From assembly GCF_006575665.1 (NCBI RefSeq), contig NZ_CP041253.1, positions 5,485,001 to 5,549,000 of the forward strand: DNA of 64,000 nucleotides, written 5' to 3'. Shown here piece after piece: positions 38,801 through 46,599 of the stretch (its first letter is position 1; every line of letters begins with the position of its first letter). The notes under the pieces are model-generated. The model saw only the letters and a list, made by a program, of their open reading frames with translations, ran no database searches and had not been told where the DNA came from. Both the position numbers and the translations under genes were made by a program. The stretch comes from Echinicola soli (GTDB lineage: Bacteria > Bacteroidota > Bacteroidia > Cytophagales > Cyclobacteriaceae).

Positions 38801-39352
38801 TTAGCTTTTAACTTCTTTTTCGGTTATCCAAATCGCATCCTTCTCAAATCCATTCAACGCCCACTCCACACTGACATACTGGCTTTCCAAGGTATTGACC
38901 TCTCTACCACAATAATCCGGTTTTATGGGATAATCACGTGTATATTTTCTATCTATGAGCACCATCAGTTCGACCTTTCTGGGTCTCCCAAAAGCGATCA
39001 TGGCATCCATGGCGGCACGGGCAGACCGCCCCTTGAAAAGCACATCGTCCACCAACACCACATTCTTGTTTTCTATTAAAAAATCAATCTTTGTCTCATT
39101 GGCCTTTAGCGGGATATTTCTCCTGCGGAAATCATCTCTGTGAAAGGTAGCATCCAAATAACCGGACGGAACCTTTACCCCGCTGATTTCCTCTAACCGC
39201 TTCTCCAACCGATCCAACACCATCACGCCCCTGGGCTGCAATCCCAGGAGTACCGTATTGTCAAAGTCATCGTGATTTTCAATCAATTGGTAGCAGAACC
39301 GGTCCAGAATGATCGAAATTTGTTTTTGGTCTAAGACGAGTCTTTTTTGCAT
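38801..39352 (-). CDS. pyrR: Bifunctional pyrimidine regulator / uracil phosphoribosyltransferase
   Basis: PyrR-family protein of 183 residues. It carries the PRPP-binding motif VVLVDDVLFKGRSARAA (about 90-106) and the family segments LLGLQPRGV (about 35) and FHRDDFRRR (about 69). In Bacillus PyrR binds pyr mRNA when UMP is high and causes attenuation, and has weak uracil phosphoribosyltransferase activity. It is cotranscribed with pyrB. A TATATTTG box (39369-39376) lies 17 bases before the ATG but lacks a TTG upstream. I saw no anti-antiterminator or terminator hairpin in the short leader, so the regulatory mechanism here is not visible. Confidence 0.93.
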   Translation of the reverse strand: MQKRLVLDQKQISIILDRFCYQLIENHDDFDNTVLLGLQPRGVMVLDRLEKRLEEISGVKVPSGYLDATFHRDDFRRRNIPLKANETKIDFLIENKNVVLVDDVLFKGRSARAAMDAMIAFGRPRKVELMVLIDRKYTRDYPIKPDYCGREVNTLESQYVSVEWALNGFEKDAIWITEKEVKS

Positions 39353-39478
39353 AACTGTGATTTGAGCACAAATATAGAAATAAATTATCAGCCTCGGCCG
39401 CTTCGAGGAGAGAAATCCAGGACAATGAACCTCCCATATCCATTGCCCTCTAATGGGCTAAACCCTCCTTCCTCATCC

Positions 39479-41089
39479 TTATTGCTCTTGAACATCTTCA
39501 TGCATAAGGCTGGCATCCGCCCGGACCTTGGTCATAAAAAATACTTCTCTGATTTCTTCTTTCCCTGATTCATCCAAATACCTCACCCGCTGCTTGCCGG
39601 AGAGCAAAAAATAGTTGCTGTACCACCAGCTAAGCGAAAGACTTTCTCCTTGGGTGTCTTTGATCCGTTCATCTTCATTGATCAGGGCCAGGTCGATGGT
39701 TTCATTTTTCAGTTCGATCTCCCCATTATGAAGGTAGCTCAATTGCAGCTTTTCGTCTTCCAAGTAGAGATAATATAGGTTACTCCCATCAAAACTGACT
39801 TCTCCAAATTTACCGGGACTAGTAGTGGTAACATCCTTCAGGGACAGGGAATTATCCCACAGCAGCTTGCCCTCTCCATCCAGCAACAGAAACTGGGCAG
39901 CCATAAATTTATACTCATTATTGGACATCACGTCCGTACCGGGATAATACCACGGATATCCGCCAGGAACCACTCTGTTTCGCATACTCAGTGGGGCATA
40001 ACGGTAAAAGTCACTGCTGTACATCATATCCCTAGGTGAAAATCTCCCCGAACTCGTCAGGTAGTAATCATTGTAGACCAAAAAATAATTTTTACCGGCC
40101 ACTATTTCCCGGGTCACCAGGGTATTGGGAAGCACTAGATCCCTTTCCTTTTCTATATTCCTGGCCAGCTTTCTCTCCCTTCTCGCTTTTTGCTTTTCAG
40201 GGAGGTAATTATAAAAATGCTGAAAATCCGCCAAGGTCAAAAATTTATTTTCGTACTCACCAAACTCATTGATCCTTGAAAAATATACACCCATATTGGG
40301 ATCACGTTTTCGTTGCCCGTAAGGACCTATAAGCACTTGGCTGTAATCATCCATAGGGGTAAGAATTCCCTCGACGATCTCCAGATCCGGTCGGTTTTCC
40401 GGCTCTACTTTTACTTCTCGGAGCTTATTACCCTCCAAATCAAACGTCATGATGGAAAGGCTCCTTTTCTTATAACGGTCCCGCTTGCTCACCAGCACAT
40501 CAAACACCTTCAACTCCGGATCTTTCCTAAGCTGGAGGATACTCACTTCATTGGCATATACTCCCTGGACTGTAAGAACGCTGCCCGTTTCGGTATCCAA
40601 CAGCTGAATGGCAGGGCGATAATCCATCACCCCCATCAAGATGGCCTTTTTGTCCATGATCAAAAACTCCTGAAGCTCCATTTCCAGGATATTGTCCAGC
40701 TTCACTTCCCTCACTTGGTGATTCCTCAGGTCTACCTCATAGACAATCTTCTCATTGGAATAGCTTTCCCCTTTCTGGAAAAGCGTGTAAAGGTATTCAT
40801 CGTCCAGATCAAACCCGATCAGGTCAAAATAATCTTCCACAGGCACCTCATATACCTGCGAACCACGGAGGTCCCTGTCGGTAAAAAAATACTGGAGTCG
40901 CTGCTCTACACTGAATCCTTTTTTGGCTTTTGCCCGAAATGCAATGGTGCCCTCCCTGGTGGGCAAAACAAGATAATCGTGATCATCCCACTCTGATGGA
41001 ACTTCTGCCCGGCTGACAAACTGCACCTGGGCACCGAGATAAACAGGCAAAACCGCCAGCAAAAAAAATAACCCTGAGATTTTATTCAT
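39479..41089 (-). CDS. Secreted/periplasmic protein of unknown function
   Basis: About 536 residues from the ATG at 41089; the protein starts with a clean signal peptide MNKISGLFFLLAVLPVYLGA. The rest is soluble with many beta-strand-like segments rich in Asp, Glu, Leu, Tyr, and repeated statements of the form x-D-x-L-x-x-x-x; a propeller-like or TolB-like fold is possible but I see no defining repeat. A basic patch (EKQKARRERKLARNIEKERDL region, about 300-320) interrupts it. No metal or catalytic motif is recognised. It is upstream of pyrR on the same strand, 126 bases away, and divergent from the PolX-like gene. Confidence 0.7.
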   Translation of the reverse strand: MNKISGLFFLLAVLPVYLGAQVQFVSRAEVPSEWDDHDYLVLPTREGTIAFRAKAKKGFSVEQRLQYFFTDRDLRGSQVYEVPVEDYFDLIGFDLDDEYLYTLFQKGESYSNEKIVYEVDLRNHQVREVKLDNILEMELQEFLIMDKKAILMGVMDYRPAIQLLDTETGSVLTVQGVYANEVSILQLRKDPELKVFDVLVSKRDRYKKRSLSIMTFDLEGNKLREVKVEPENRPDLEIVEGILTPMDDYSQVLIGPYGQRKRDPNMGVYFSRINEFGEYENKFLTLADFQHFYNYLPEKQKARRERKLARNIEKERDLVLPNTLVTREIVAGKNYFLVYNDYYLTSSGRFSPRDMMYSSDFYRYAPLSMRNRVVPGGYPWYYPGTDVMSNNEYKFMAAQFLLLDGEGKLLWDNSLSLKDVTTTSPGKFGEVSFDGSNLYYLYLEDEKLQLSYLHNGEIELKNETIDLALINEDERIKDTQGESLSLSWWYSNYFLLSGKQRVRYLDESGKEEIREVFFMTKVRADASLMHEDVQEQ

Positions 41090-41202
41090 TTCTATCCTCA
41101 TCTTTCTAACTTGATTGTACCTTAAGATAAGGCTAAGTATTTTATTTTAAAACAATAATTACGGACATTTGTCCCTGTTACAAACCCAAACCGACAGAAG
41201 CT

Positions 41203-42909
41203 TTGGACAATAAAAACATCACCAAAATCCTTAAACTCACCTCTCAGCTGATGGAACTCCATGAGGTGAACGCCTTTAAGATAAGAAGTTATACTTCTGC
41301 CATCTATTCCATAGACCAAGGTAATATAAGCCTCGAAAAGCTGGACAGGGAAGCATTGCAGAAAATCAACGGCATTGGCAAAAGCATTGCCGAGGTCATT
41401 GTACAGTTACAGGAAACGGGCACACACGAATATTTGGAGGAACTGCTTAAGGACACGCCCAAAGGACTTTTGGAGGTTTTGGAAATCAAGGGACTGGGAC
41501 CGAAAAAAATCAAAGTACTCTGGAAGGAGCTGAACATCACTTCTGTACACGAACTGCTCGAAGCCTGTCAGGCTGGAGAAGTGGCCAAAATAAAAGGTTT
41601 CGGCCAAAAGACACAGGAAAGCATCATCCAATCACTCGAATTCATGGCCTCCAACCAAGGCAAATGGCACTATGCAAACGTGGAAGGGCCCGTAGAAGCG
41701 CTCCATAAAGAACTGGTGTCATTTTTTGGCGAAGATGCTGTTTCCCTCACCGGGGCATATGCCCGTAAGAACGAAATCATCGAACAGGTGGAATGGCTCA
41801 TCAAAAGTGAAGAACGTAAAGACGTCCTCGGAAAGCTCTCATCGCTGGACGCCCTCCACCAGGACAAAAAATCCTCAAGTCCCTTCACTTGGAGGGGAAA
41901 GCTTGGGGAGCGGGACTTAAGTGTAGTATTCTTTATCACTTCCCCTTCCACTTTTGTAAATGAACAATTGCTGCGCAGCTCAAGCCGCGCCCATTTGCTA
42001 TCACCAATGGATGATGGAAAGCCACTAGGCAGCTTTTTCAAAGCTGGCAATTTTGATAGCCAGGAAGCGGCCTATAAAGATGCAGGGCTGGCATATGTCC
42101 TTCCTGAACTGCGAGAAGGACAGTTTGAAATCCCCCTTGCCAAAGAAAATAAGCTCCCTACCTTACTGGAAGAAAAAGACCTCAAAGGAATCCTGCACAA
42201 TCACTCCACCTACAGTGACGGCAAACATACCTTAAAGGAAATGGCACAATATTGCCAAGAACTGGGCTATGAGTACCTGGGCATCTCCGACCACAGCAGA
42301 ACAGCCATGTATGCTGGCGGACTGGATATCGATAAGGTGGCCCAGCAGCAAGAAGAAATCAACAGCCTCAACAAAGAAATGGCCCCCTTTAAGATTTTCA
42401 GTGGCATCGAAAGCGACATCCTTGTGGATGGTAGCCTTGATTACCCTGAAGAGGTGCTTGCTTCGTTTGACTTTATCGTTTCATCAATCCACAGCGGCCT
42501 GAGCATGACCCGAAAAAAAGCCACTGCCAGACTGATCAAAGCCATTGAGAATCCCTATACGACCATACTGGGACATCCCACCGGGCGTTTGCTGCTCAGA
42601 AGAGAAGGCTACCCTATAGACCATAAGGCCATCATCGATGCTTGTGCCGAGAACAATGTCGTCATCGAAATCAACGCCAACCCCTGGCGATTGGACCTGG
42701 ACTGGAGGTGGGTCCATTATGCCATGGAAAAAGAAGTCATGCTCTCGATAAACCCTGATGCCCATGAAAAAAGTGGCTACTTTCATATGAAATACGGGGT
42801 GCTGACAGGCAGGAAAGGAGGACTGACCAAAGGGATGACACTAAATGCCATGAGCGGAGAAGAAATCGGTAAATACTTCGCTAAAAGAAAAGAAAAAATC
42901 AATAAATAA
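41203..42909 (+). CDS. PolX-like protein: HhH and PHP domains with degenerate polymerase site
   Basis: Same layout as bacterial family X polymerase/3'-5' exonuclease PolX. N-terminal helix-hairpin-helix elements (INGIGKSIAEV 55-65, IKGLGPKKIKV 95-105, IKGFGQKTQES 130-140), a polymerase-beta-like core, and a C-terminal PHP domain. In the core the family motif G-S-x-R-R-G-x5-D-x-D reads GAYARKNEIIEQVEWL (184-199), so the two metal-binding Asp become Gln195 and Glu197. The PHP motifs are intact (LHNHSTYSDG, ISDHSR, GIESDI, SSIHSG, LGHPTGR, NPDAHE). It should therefore retain phosphoesterase/exonuclease activity and DNA binding but probably not polymerise. Start is TTG at 41203. A small membrane protein gene follows 8 bases downstream. 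Confidence 0.9.
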   Translation: MDNKNITKILKLTSQLMELHEVNAFKIRSYTSAIYSIDQGNISLEKLDREALQKINGIGKSIAEVIVQLQETGTHEYLEELLKDTPKGLLEVLEIKGLGPKKIKVLWKELNITSVHELLEACQAGEVAKIKGFGQKTQESIIQSLEFMASNQGKWHYANVEGPVEALHKELVSFFGEDAVSLTGAYARKNEIIEQVEWLIKSEERKDVLGKLSSLDALHQDKKSSSPFTWRGKLGERDLSVVFFITSPSTFVNEQLLRSSSRAHLLSPMDDGKPLGSFFKAGNFDSQEAAYKDAGLAYVLPELREGQFEIPLAKENKLPTLLEEKDLKGILHNHSTYSDGKHTLKEMAQYCQELGYEYLGISDHSRTAMYAGGLDIDKVAQQQEEINSLNKEMAPFKIFSGIESDILVDGSLDYPEEVLASFDFIVSSIHSGLSMTRKKATARLIKAIENPYTTILGHPTGRLLLRREGYPIDHKAIIDACAENNVVIEINANPWRLDLDWRWVHYAMEKEVMLSINPDAHEKSGYFHMKYGVLTGRKGGLTKGMTLNAMSGEEIGKYFAKRKEKINK

Positions 42910-42917
42910 CCACTTCT

Positions 42918-43205
42918 ATGAGTTGGATGGATAAAGACCCCAGCACGCTACTTCAGCGATGTTTCGTCATTGGATTGATAGGCATCATCTTGTGTATCAT
43001 CCCCCTGGTCAATATGGCCATGGCCGTTTTTGACCCGGCCAAGCTGGTCTTCCTCAACGGCTTTGGATTACTGGCGCAGTTAGTTGCTTTAAGCATTGCT
43101 GTTTATGTTATACGCATGAGAAAGATCGCCGAAGGCCCAAAGGACAAAGCAAAAAGCCTGATCATCGTACTGGCAGTGGCCGTGGTATTTTTTATACTAC
43201 AATAG
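42918..43205 (+). CDS. Small membrane protein of unknown function
   Basis: 95 residues with three hydrophobic segments (about 15-37, 47-64, 77-95), the last at the C-terminus, and a short charged N-terminus. I recognise no family. It begins 8 bases after the PolX-like gene and is surely cotranscribed with it; a connection in function is not evident. Confidence 0.65.
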   Translation: MSWMDKDPSTLLQRCFVIGLIGIILCIIPLVNMAMAVFDPAKLVFLNGFGLLAQLVALSIAVYVIRMRKIAEGPKDKAKSLIIVLAVAVVFFILQ

Positions 43206-43213
43206 CGGCTAGT

Positions 43214-43252
43214 GACAAAAAGAAAAGGGAGCCTCCGAACAAGACTCCCTTC
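43214..43252 (-). terminator. Terminator of the cold-shock gene
   Basis: Minus strand stem AAGGGAG / CTCCCTT (43244-43251 and 43225-43231 region), 13-base loop, followed by TTCTTTTTG. It lies between the convergent membrane protein gene and csp gene. Confidence 0.65.
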
Positions 43253-43275
43253 TCATTTAAAAAATGACTGAAATA

Positions 43276-43467
43276 CTATGATTTTCTCACATTTATAGCG
43301 TTCAATCCTTTTTTTCCTTCTTTTACATCATAAGACACCTTGTCGTTTTGGACTACTTTTTCTACCAATCCTGTGGCATGGACAAAGACGTCACTCTGAG
43401 ATTCGTCATCAATAATGAAACCGAATCCTTTGGCTTCATTATAAAATTTCACTTTTCCGGTAAGCAT
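43276..43467 (-). CDS. Cold-shock domain protein (CspA family)
   Basis: 63-residue single-domain RNA/DNA-binding beta-barrel. RNP1 is KGFGFI (residues 13-18) and RNP2 VFVHATGL (27-34), both intact. Members act as RNA chaperones that melt structure; some are cold-induced, others constitutive, and the sequence does not tell which. The region upstream (43468-43550) is short, so a long CspA-type thermosensor leader is unlikely. It is divergent from the SixA-like gene. Confidence 0.95.
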   Translation of the reverse strand: MLTGKVKFYNEAKGFGFIIDDESQSDVFVHATGLVEKVVQNDKVSYDVKEGKKGLNAINVRKS

Positions 43468-43552
43468 AATAATTAATTGTTAGTGGTTAAATGAACCAAC
43501 AAACTATAAAATTCCACCTAAAAATCAAACTGATTTTTCGTATCTTTTAACC

Positions 43553-44038
43553 ATGAAAAGTTTGATTATTTATAGACATGCCAAGTCATCATGGGACGAT
43601 CCTTATATGAATGATCACCAAAGACCCCTTGCCATAAGGGGACTGAGAGACGCTCCACGAATGGCCCAAAGGCTAAAAAAACGAGGAATTTCACCGGATT
43701 ATTTCATCTCTTCTGATGCTGAAAGAGCAAAGGTCACCGCATACATCACTGCAGAGAACCTGCACTTTCCCAAAAATAACGTTGAGCTCACTGCTGTCCT
43801 TTATCACGCCTCTGCCAGCTCTATTCTAAAGACCGTCCAGAATATCCCAAATGACAAACATGCCGCCCTGGTGTTTGGTCATAACCCTGGCTTCAATGAG
43901 CTCATCGAAACACTAGGGGGTGAAATCGACAACCTCCCCACCTGCGGACAGTTTGGGTTTATATTCGAGGTGGATGATTGGGAAGCCATTGGCCCCGAAA
44001 ATGCTACTGTCTGGTTTGTGGATTACCCAAAAAAATAA
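43553..44038 (+). CDS. SixA-type phosphohistidine phosphatase (histidine phosphatase family)
   Basis: 161 residues. The family motif RHAKSSWDDP (residues 7-16) contains the nucleophilic His8; the second catalytic His lies in FGHNPGFNEL (about 106). SixA in E. coli dephosphorylates phosphohistidine on the nitrogen PTS protein NPr; in Bacteroidota substrates are unproven. The ATG at 43553 is 12 bases after TATCTTTT (43541), a near match to a -7 box, which would give a nearly leaderless mRNA. It stands alone, divergent from csp and convergent with the SDR gene. Confidence 0.88.
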   Translation: MKSLIIYRHAKSSWDDPYMNDHQRPLAIRGLRDAPRMAQRLKKRGISPDYFISSDAERAKVTAYITAENLHFPKNNVELTAVLYHASASSILKTVQNIPNDKHAALVFGHNPGFNELIETLGGEIDNLPTCGQFGFIFEVDDWEAIGPENATVWFVDYPKK

Positions 44039-44089
44039 ATGGATGTTCTCAGTGCTACTTTGCCTTAAGTCTCTGGAAATCAATAACGC

Positions 44090-44815
44090 CTAAAACTTCC
44101 TTACATCCTGCAAGACATCGACAAATTCCTCCTCATGCTCCAGTAAATGCATCACCTTTTTGGCCACTGCATCTGGAGAGGTCAGTTCTTGGTTTTCCTT
44201 AAAGGACTTGAACTTATTTAAATTACTAAAATCCTCCTCTTTAGCAGATCTGATATCGGCTTGCATGGGGGTGTCGACAATACCAGGAGACAGGGCATAA
44301 TAACGAATACCGTAGCCCTTAAGGTCACTTTCTTCTTGTGCCACGCCGGTCAGCCGGTTTAGTGCTGCTTTGGAACTGCAATAACCAGACCAGCCATCCA
44401 TATTTTTCTCTGCGGCTCCTGAAGAGATGTTCACAACAGTTTTTTTCAACGCTCCACTGGCAAACCTATGGACAAATGCATTCATCAATATCGCCGGAGC
44501 GACGACATTGACGGCATGGATTTTGGCTATACCCGCTGGATCCAAACGGCCAATGGGTGCAATCTCCCCTATCCAGCCTGCATTGTTGATCATTACGGCT
44601 TTTTCATAATTTCCCTCTGGAAAGAGTTCTTCTAACTTACTGGACAACTCCTCCGAATTGGCAAGGTCAAGCGTAAGGTGCTTAAAATTGCCTGCACCTT
44701 TCATCGGCGAACGGGAAACCCCTACCACCATATTTTCCGCATCCGCCAAGAGCACCTCCAAAAGTGCTTTGCCTACTCCTTTGCTACATCCAGTTAAGAT
44801 GAATAGATTTTTCAT
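44090..44815 (-). CDS. Short-chain dehydrogenase/reductase (sepiapterin/benzil reductase-like)
   Basis: NAD(P)-dependent Rossmann-fold oxidoreductase of 241 residues from the ATG at 44815 (MKNLFILTGCSKGVGKALL); a longer start at 44869 adds 18 unrelated residues. Cofactor motif TGCSKGVG (8-15), NNAG at about residue 79, catalytic Ser in NISSGA (about 132), and YCSSK with Tyr and Lys (about 145-149). The NISSGAAEKNMDGWSGYCSSKAA stretch resembles (S)-benzoin-forming benzil reductase and sepiapterin reductase-like SDRs. The substrate is unknown; the pterin link with the queD-like gene is tempting but there is no positional support. Confidence 0.85.
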   Translation of the reverse strand: MKNLFILTGCSKGVGKALLEVLLADAENMVVGVSRSPMKGAGNFKHLTLDLANSEELSSKLEELFPEGNYEKAVMINNAGWIGEIAPIGRLDPAGIAKIHAVNVVAPAILMNAFVHRFASGALKKTVVNISSGAAEKNMDGWSGYCSSKAALNRLTGVAQEESDLKGYGIRYYALSPGIVDTPMQADIRSAKEEDFSNLNKFKSFKENQELTSPDAVAKKVMHLLEHEEEFVDVLQDVRKF

Positions 44816-45002
44816 TCCTAGGGGTATTTTCAAAATGGAGATTGTCCCAAAAGAATTCGTCATGGCCACAAAGAGATGCCTATGGCAAGCGCGCGATGAA
44901 GCTCAGAAGCAGCTACCTACCGTATATTTTACAGTGAACGTACGCTGAGATCACTTCGCCTTGCTCGTGATAACGGAATTTATGAGACAACCTCCATTCT
45001 AT

Positions 45003-46409
45003 TTACAGAATATATTGTGATAAATCCTTGTTTTGTGCCAGCGAACTCAATCGCTCACCGACCATCTCCTTGGTCACCATGATCTTGGCATTGGCCTCGA
45101 TGGTGTCCGGTACGTCAAATAAGAAGTCATTGAGCAAATGGCTCATCACCGTATGTAACCTCCTGGCGCCAATATTCTCCACCTCTTCATTGATCTTAAA
45201 GGCGACCCGTGCAATTTCCTCAATGGCATCATCGGTATATTCCAGCGACACATCTTCGGCTTCAAAAAGGGCTTGATATTGCTTGGTCAATGCATTTTTA
45301 GGTTCTCTTAGGATTCGGCTGAAATCCTCTTGTGTCAAACTGTCCAATTCTACCCGGATCGGAAAACGTCCTTGCAATTCAGGAATCAGATCGGACGGCT
45401 TGCTGACATGAAAAGCACCTGCCGCTATAAACAGCACGTGGTCAGTATGTACCAATCCATACTTGGTATTGACGGCACTACCCTCCACTATTGGAAGCAA
45501 ATCCCGCTGCACGCCTTCTCTACTGACATCAGGGCCACTTCCGCTCTTACCGCTCTTGGCCACCTTGTCGATCTCATCGATAAAAATGATGCCGTTATTC
45601 TCTGCCAAATGGATGGCCTCATCTTTCACTTCATCGAAGTCGATCAATTTGGAAGCCTCTTCTTCCATCAATATTTTTCTGGCTTCGGCGATGGTTACCT
45701 TACGCTTCTTGGTCTTTTTGGGCATCATCCCATTGAGCATGTCCTGAAGTCCTGCCATGCTGGCGTCATCCATCATGCCATTACCGATCATGCCCACTCC
45801 TACGTTATTTGACTGTTTGACATTGATCTCTACTTTTCGCTCCTCCAGCTCTCCATTTCTGAGCTTTTCCCTGAACCTTTCCCGGGTCTTTTCATTGAGC
45901 TCTTGCTCAGAGGCCTTTTCAGGATCAAAATCCCCATTGCTTGAAGTTGTTGTGGTGCGGCTGGTGCTGAATCCTGGTGATTTCACCGGTGGAATCAAAA
46001 TATCCAACAGGACATCTTCCACATTTTCGGCGGCCTTTTCCTTAACTTCTTCATTTTTGGATTCTTTTACCAAATTGATGGATTGCTCGACCAAGTCCCT
46101 GACCATGCTCTCCACATCTCTCCCTACGTAACCTACCTCTGTGAACTTGGATGCTTCCACCTTGGTGAATGGAGCATTGGCCACTTTGGCCAGCCTACGG
46201 GCGATCTCGGTCTTCCCCACACCTGTAGAACCGATCATCAGGATATTATTGGGAACGATATCCTTCTGCAGGTCACTTTTGACCATCATCCTTCTGATCC
46301 GGTTTCGCAGGGCTATGGCCACATTTCTCTTGGCATCCCGCTGACCGATGATGTATTTGTCCAGTTCGTGGACTATTTGTTTTGGTGTCAAATGATTAAT
46401 TTCTTTCAT
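45003..46409 (-). CDS. hslU: ATP-dependent protease ATPase subunit HslU
   Basis: AAA+ unfoldase that works with the HslV peptidase. 468 residues. Begins LTPKQIVHELDKYIIGQ (residues 7-23); Walker A GSTGVGKT (about 60-67); pore motif GYVGRD (about 90); I-domain insertion (about 115-240, including a Met/Gly/Asn-rich loop); Walker B IIFIDEID; the conserved C-terminal peptide ends LSQYIL, which docks on HslV. ATG at 46409. hslV is not adjacent in this window, whereas many bacteria have hslVU together, so the peptidase gene must be elsewhere. It follows lon on the same strand at 190 bases, with a terminator between. Confidence 0.96.
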   Translation of the reverse strand: MKEINHLTPKQIVHELDKYIIGQRDAKRNVAIALRNRIRRMMVKSDLQKDIVPNNILMIGSTGVGKTEIARRLAKVANAPFTKVEASKFTEVGYVGRDVESMVRDLVEQSINLVKESKNEEVKEKAAENVEDVLLDILIPPVKSPGFSTSRTTTTSSNGDFDPEKASEQELNEKTRERFREKLRNGELEERKVEINVKQSNNVGVGMIGNGMMDDASMAGLQDMLNGMMPKKTKKRKVTIAEARKILMEEEASKLIDFDEVKDEAIHLAENNGIIFIDEIDKVAKSGKSGSGPDVSREGVQRDLLPIVEGSAVNTKYGLVHTDHVLFIAAGAFHVSKPSDLIPELQGRFPIRVELDSLTQEDFSRILREPKNALTKQYQALFEAEDVSLEYTDDAIEEIARVAFKINEEVENIGARRLHTVMSHLLNDFLFDVPDTIEANAKIMVTKEMVGERLSSLAQNKDLSQYIL

Positions 46410-46550
46410 AAATTGTCTTGGTCAAGAAATCAGGTTTTGATTTCATGGTTAACATTTATTTTGTTTACCGCACTACCTCATAAAACATTTAGGTCAAGGT
46501 ATAGTTCAAACGAACAGGCACTTCGGTTCATTGTCAATCTATCGGCAACT

Positions 46551-46589
46551 AAAAGTAAATCGGCGGGAACTGATGAGTTGTCCCGCCGA
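46551..46589 (-). terminator. Terminator of lon
   Basis: GC-rich stem CGGCGGGA (46581-46588 in minus sense) / TCCCGCCG (46561-46568) followed by a T-rich ATTTACTTTT stretch, 11 bases past the lon stop. Confidence 0.75.
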
Positions 46590-46599
46590 AAGGTTATTA

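Noticed and set aside
39353..39478. PyrR-binding attenuator before pyrR
   Set aside because: A small CCTCG/CGAGG hairpin (about 39394-39410) exists but lies upstream of the putative -7 box and there is no terminator/antiterminator pair in the leader.
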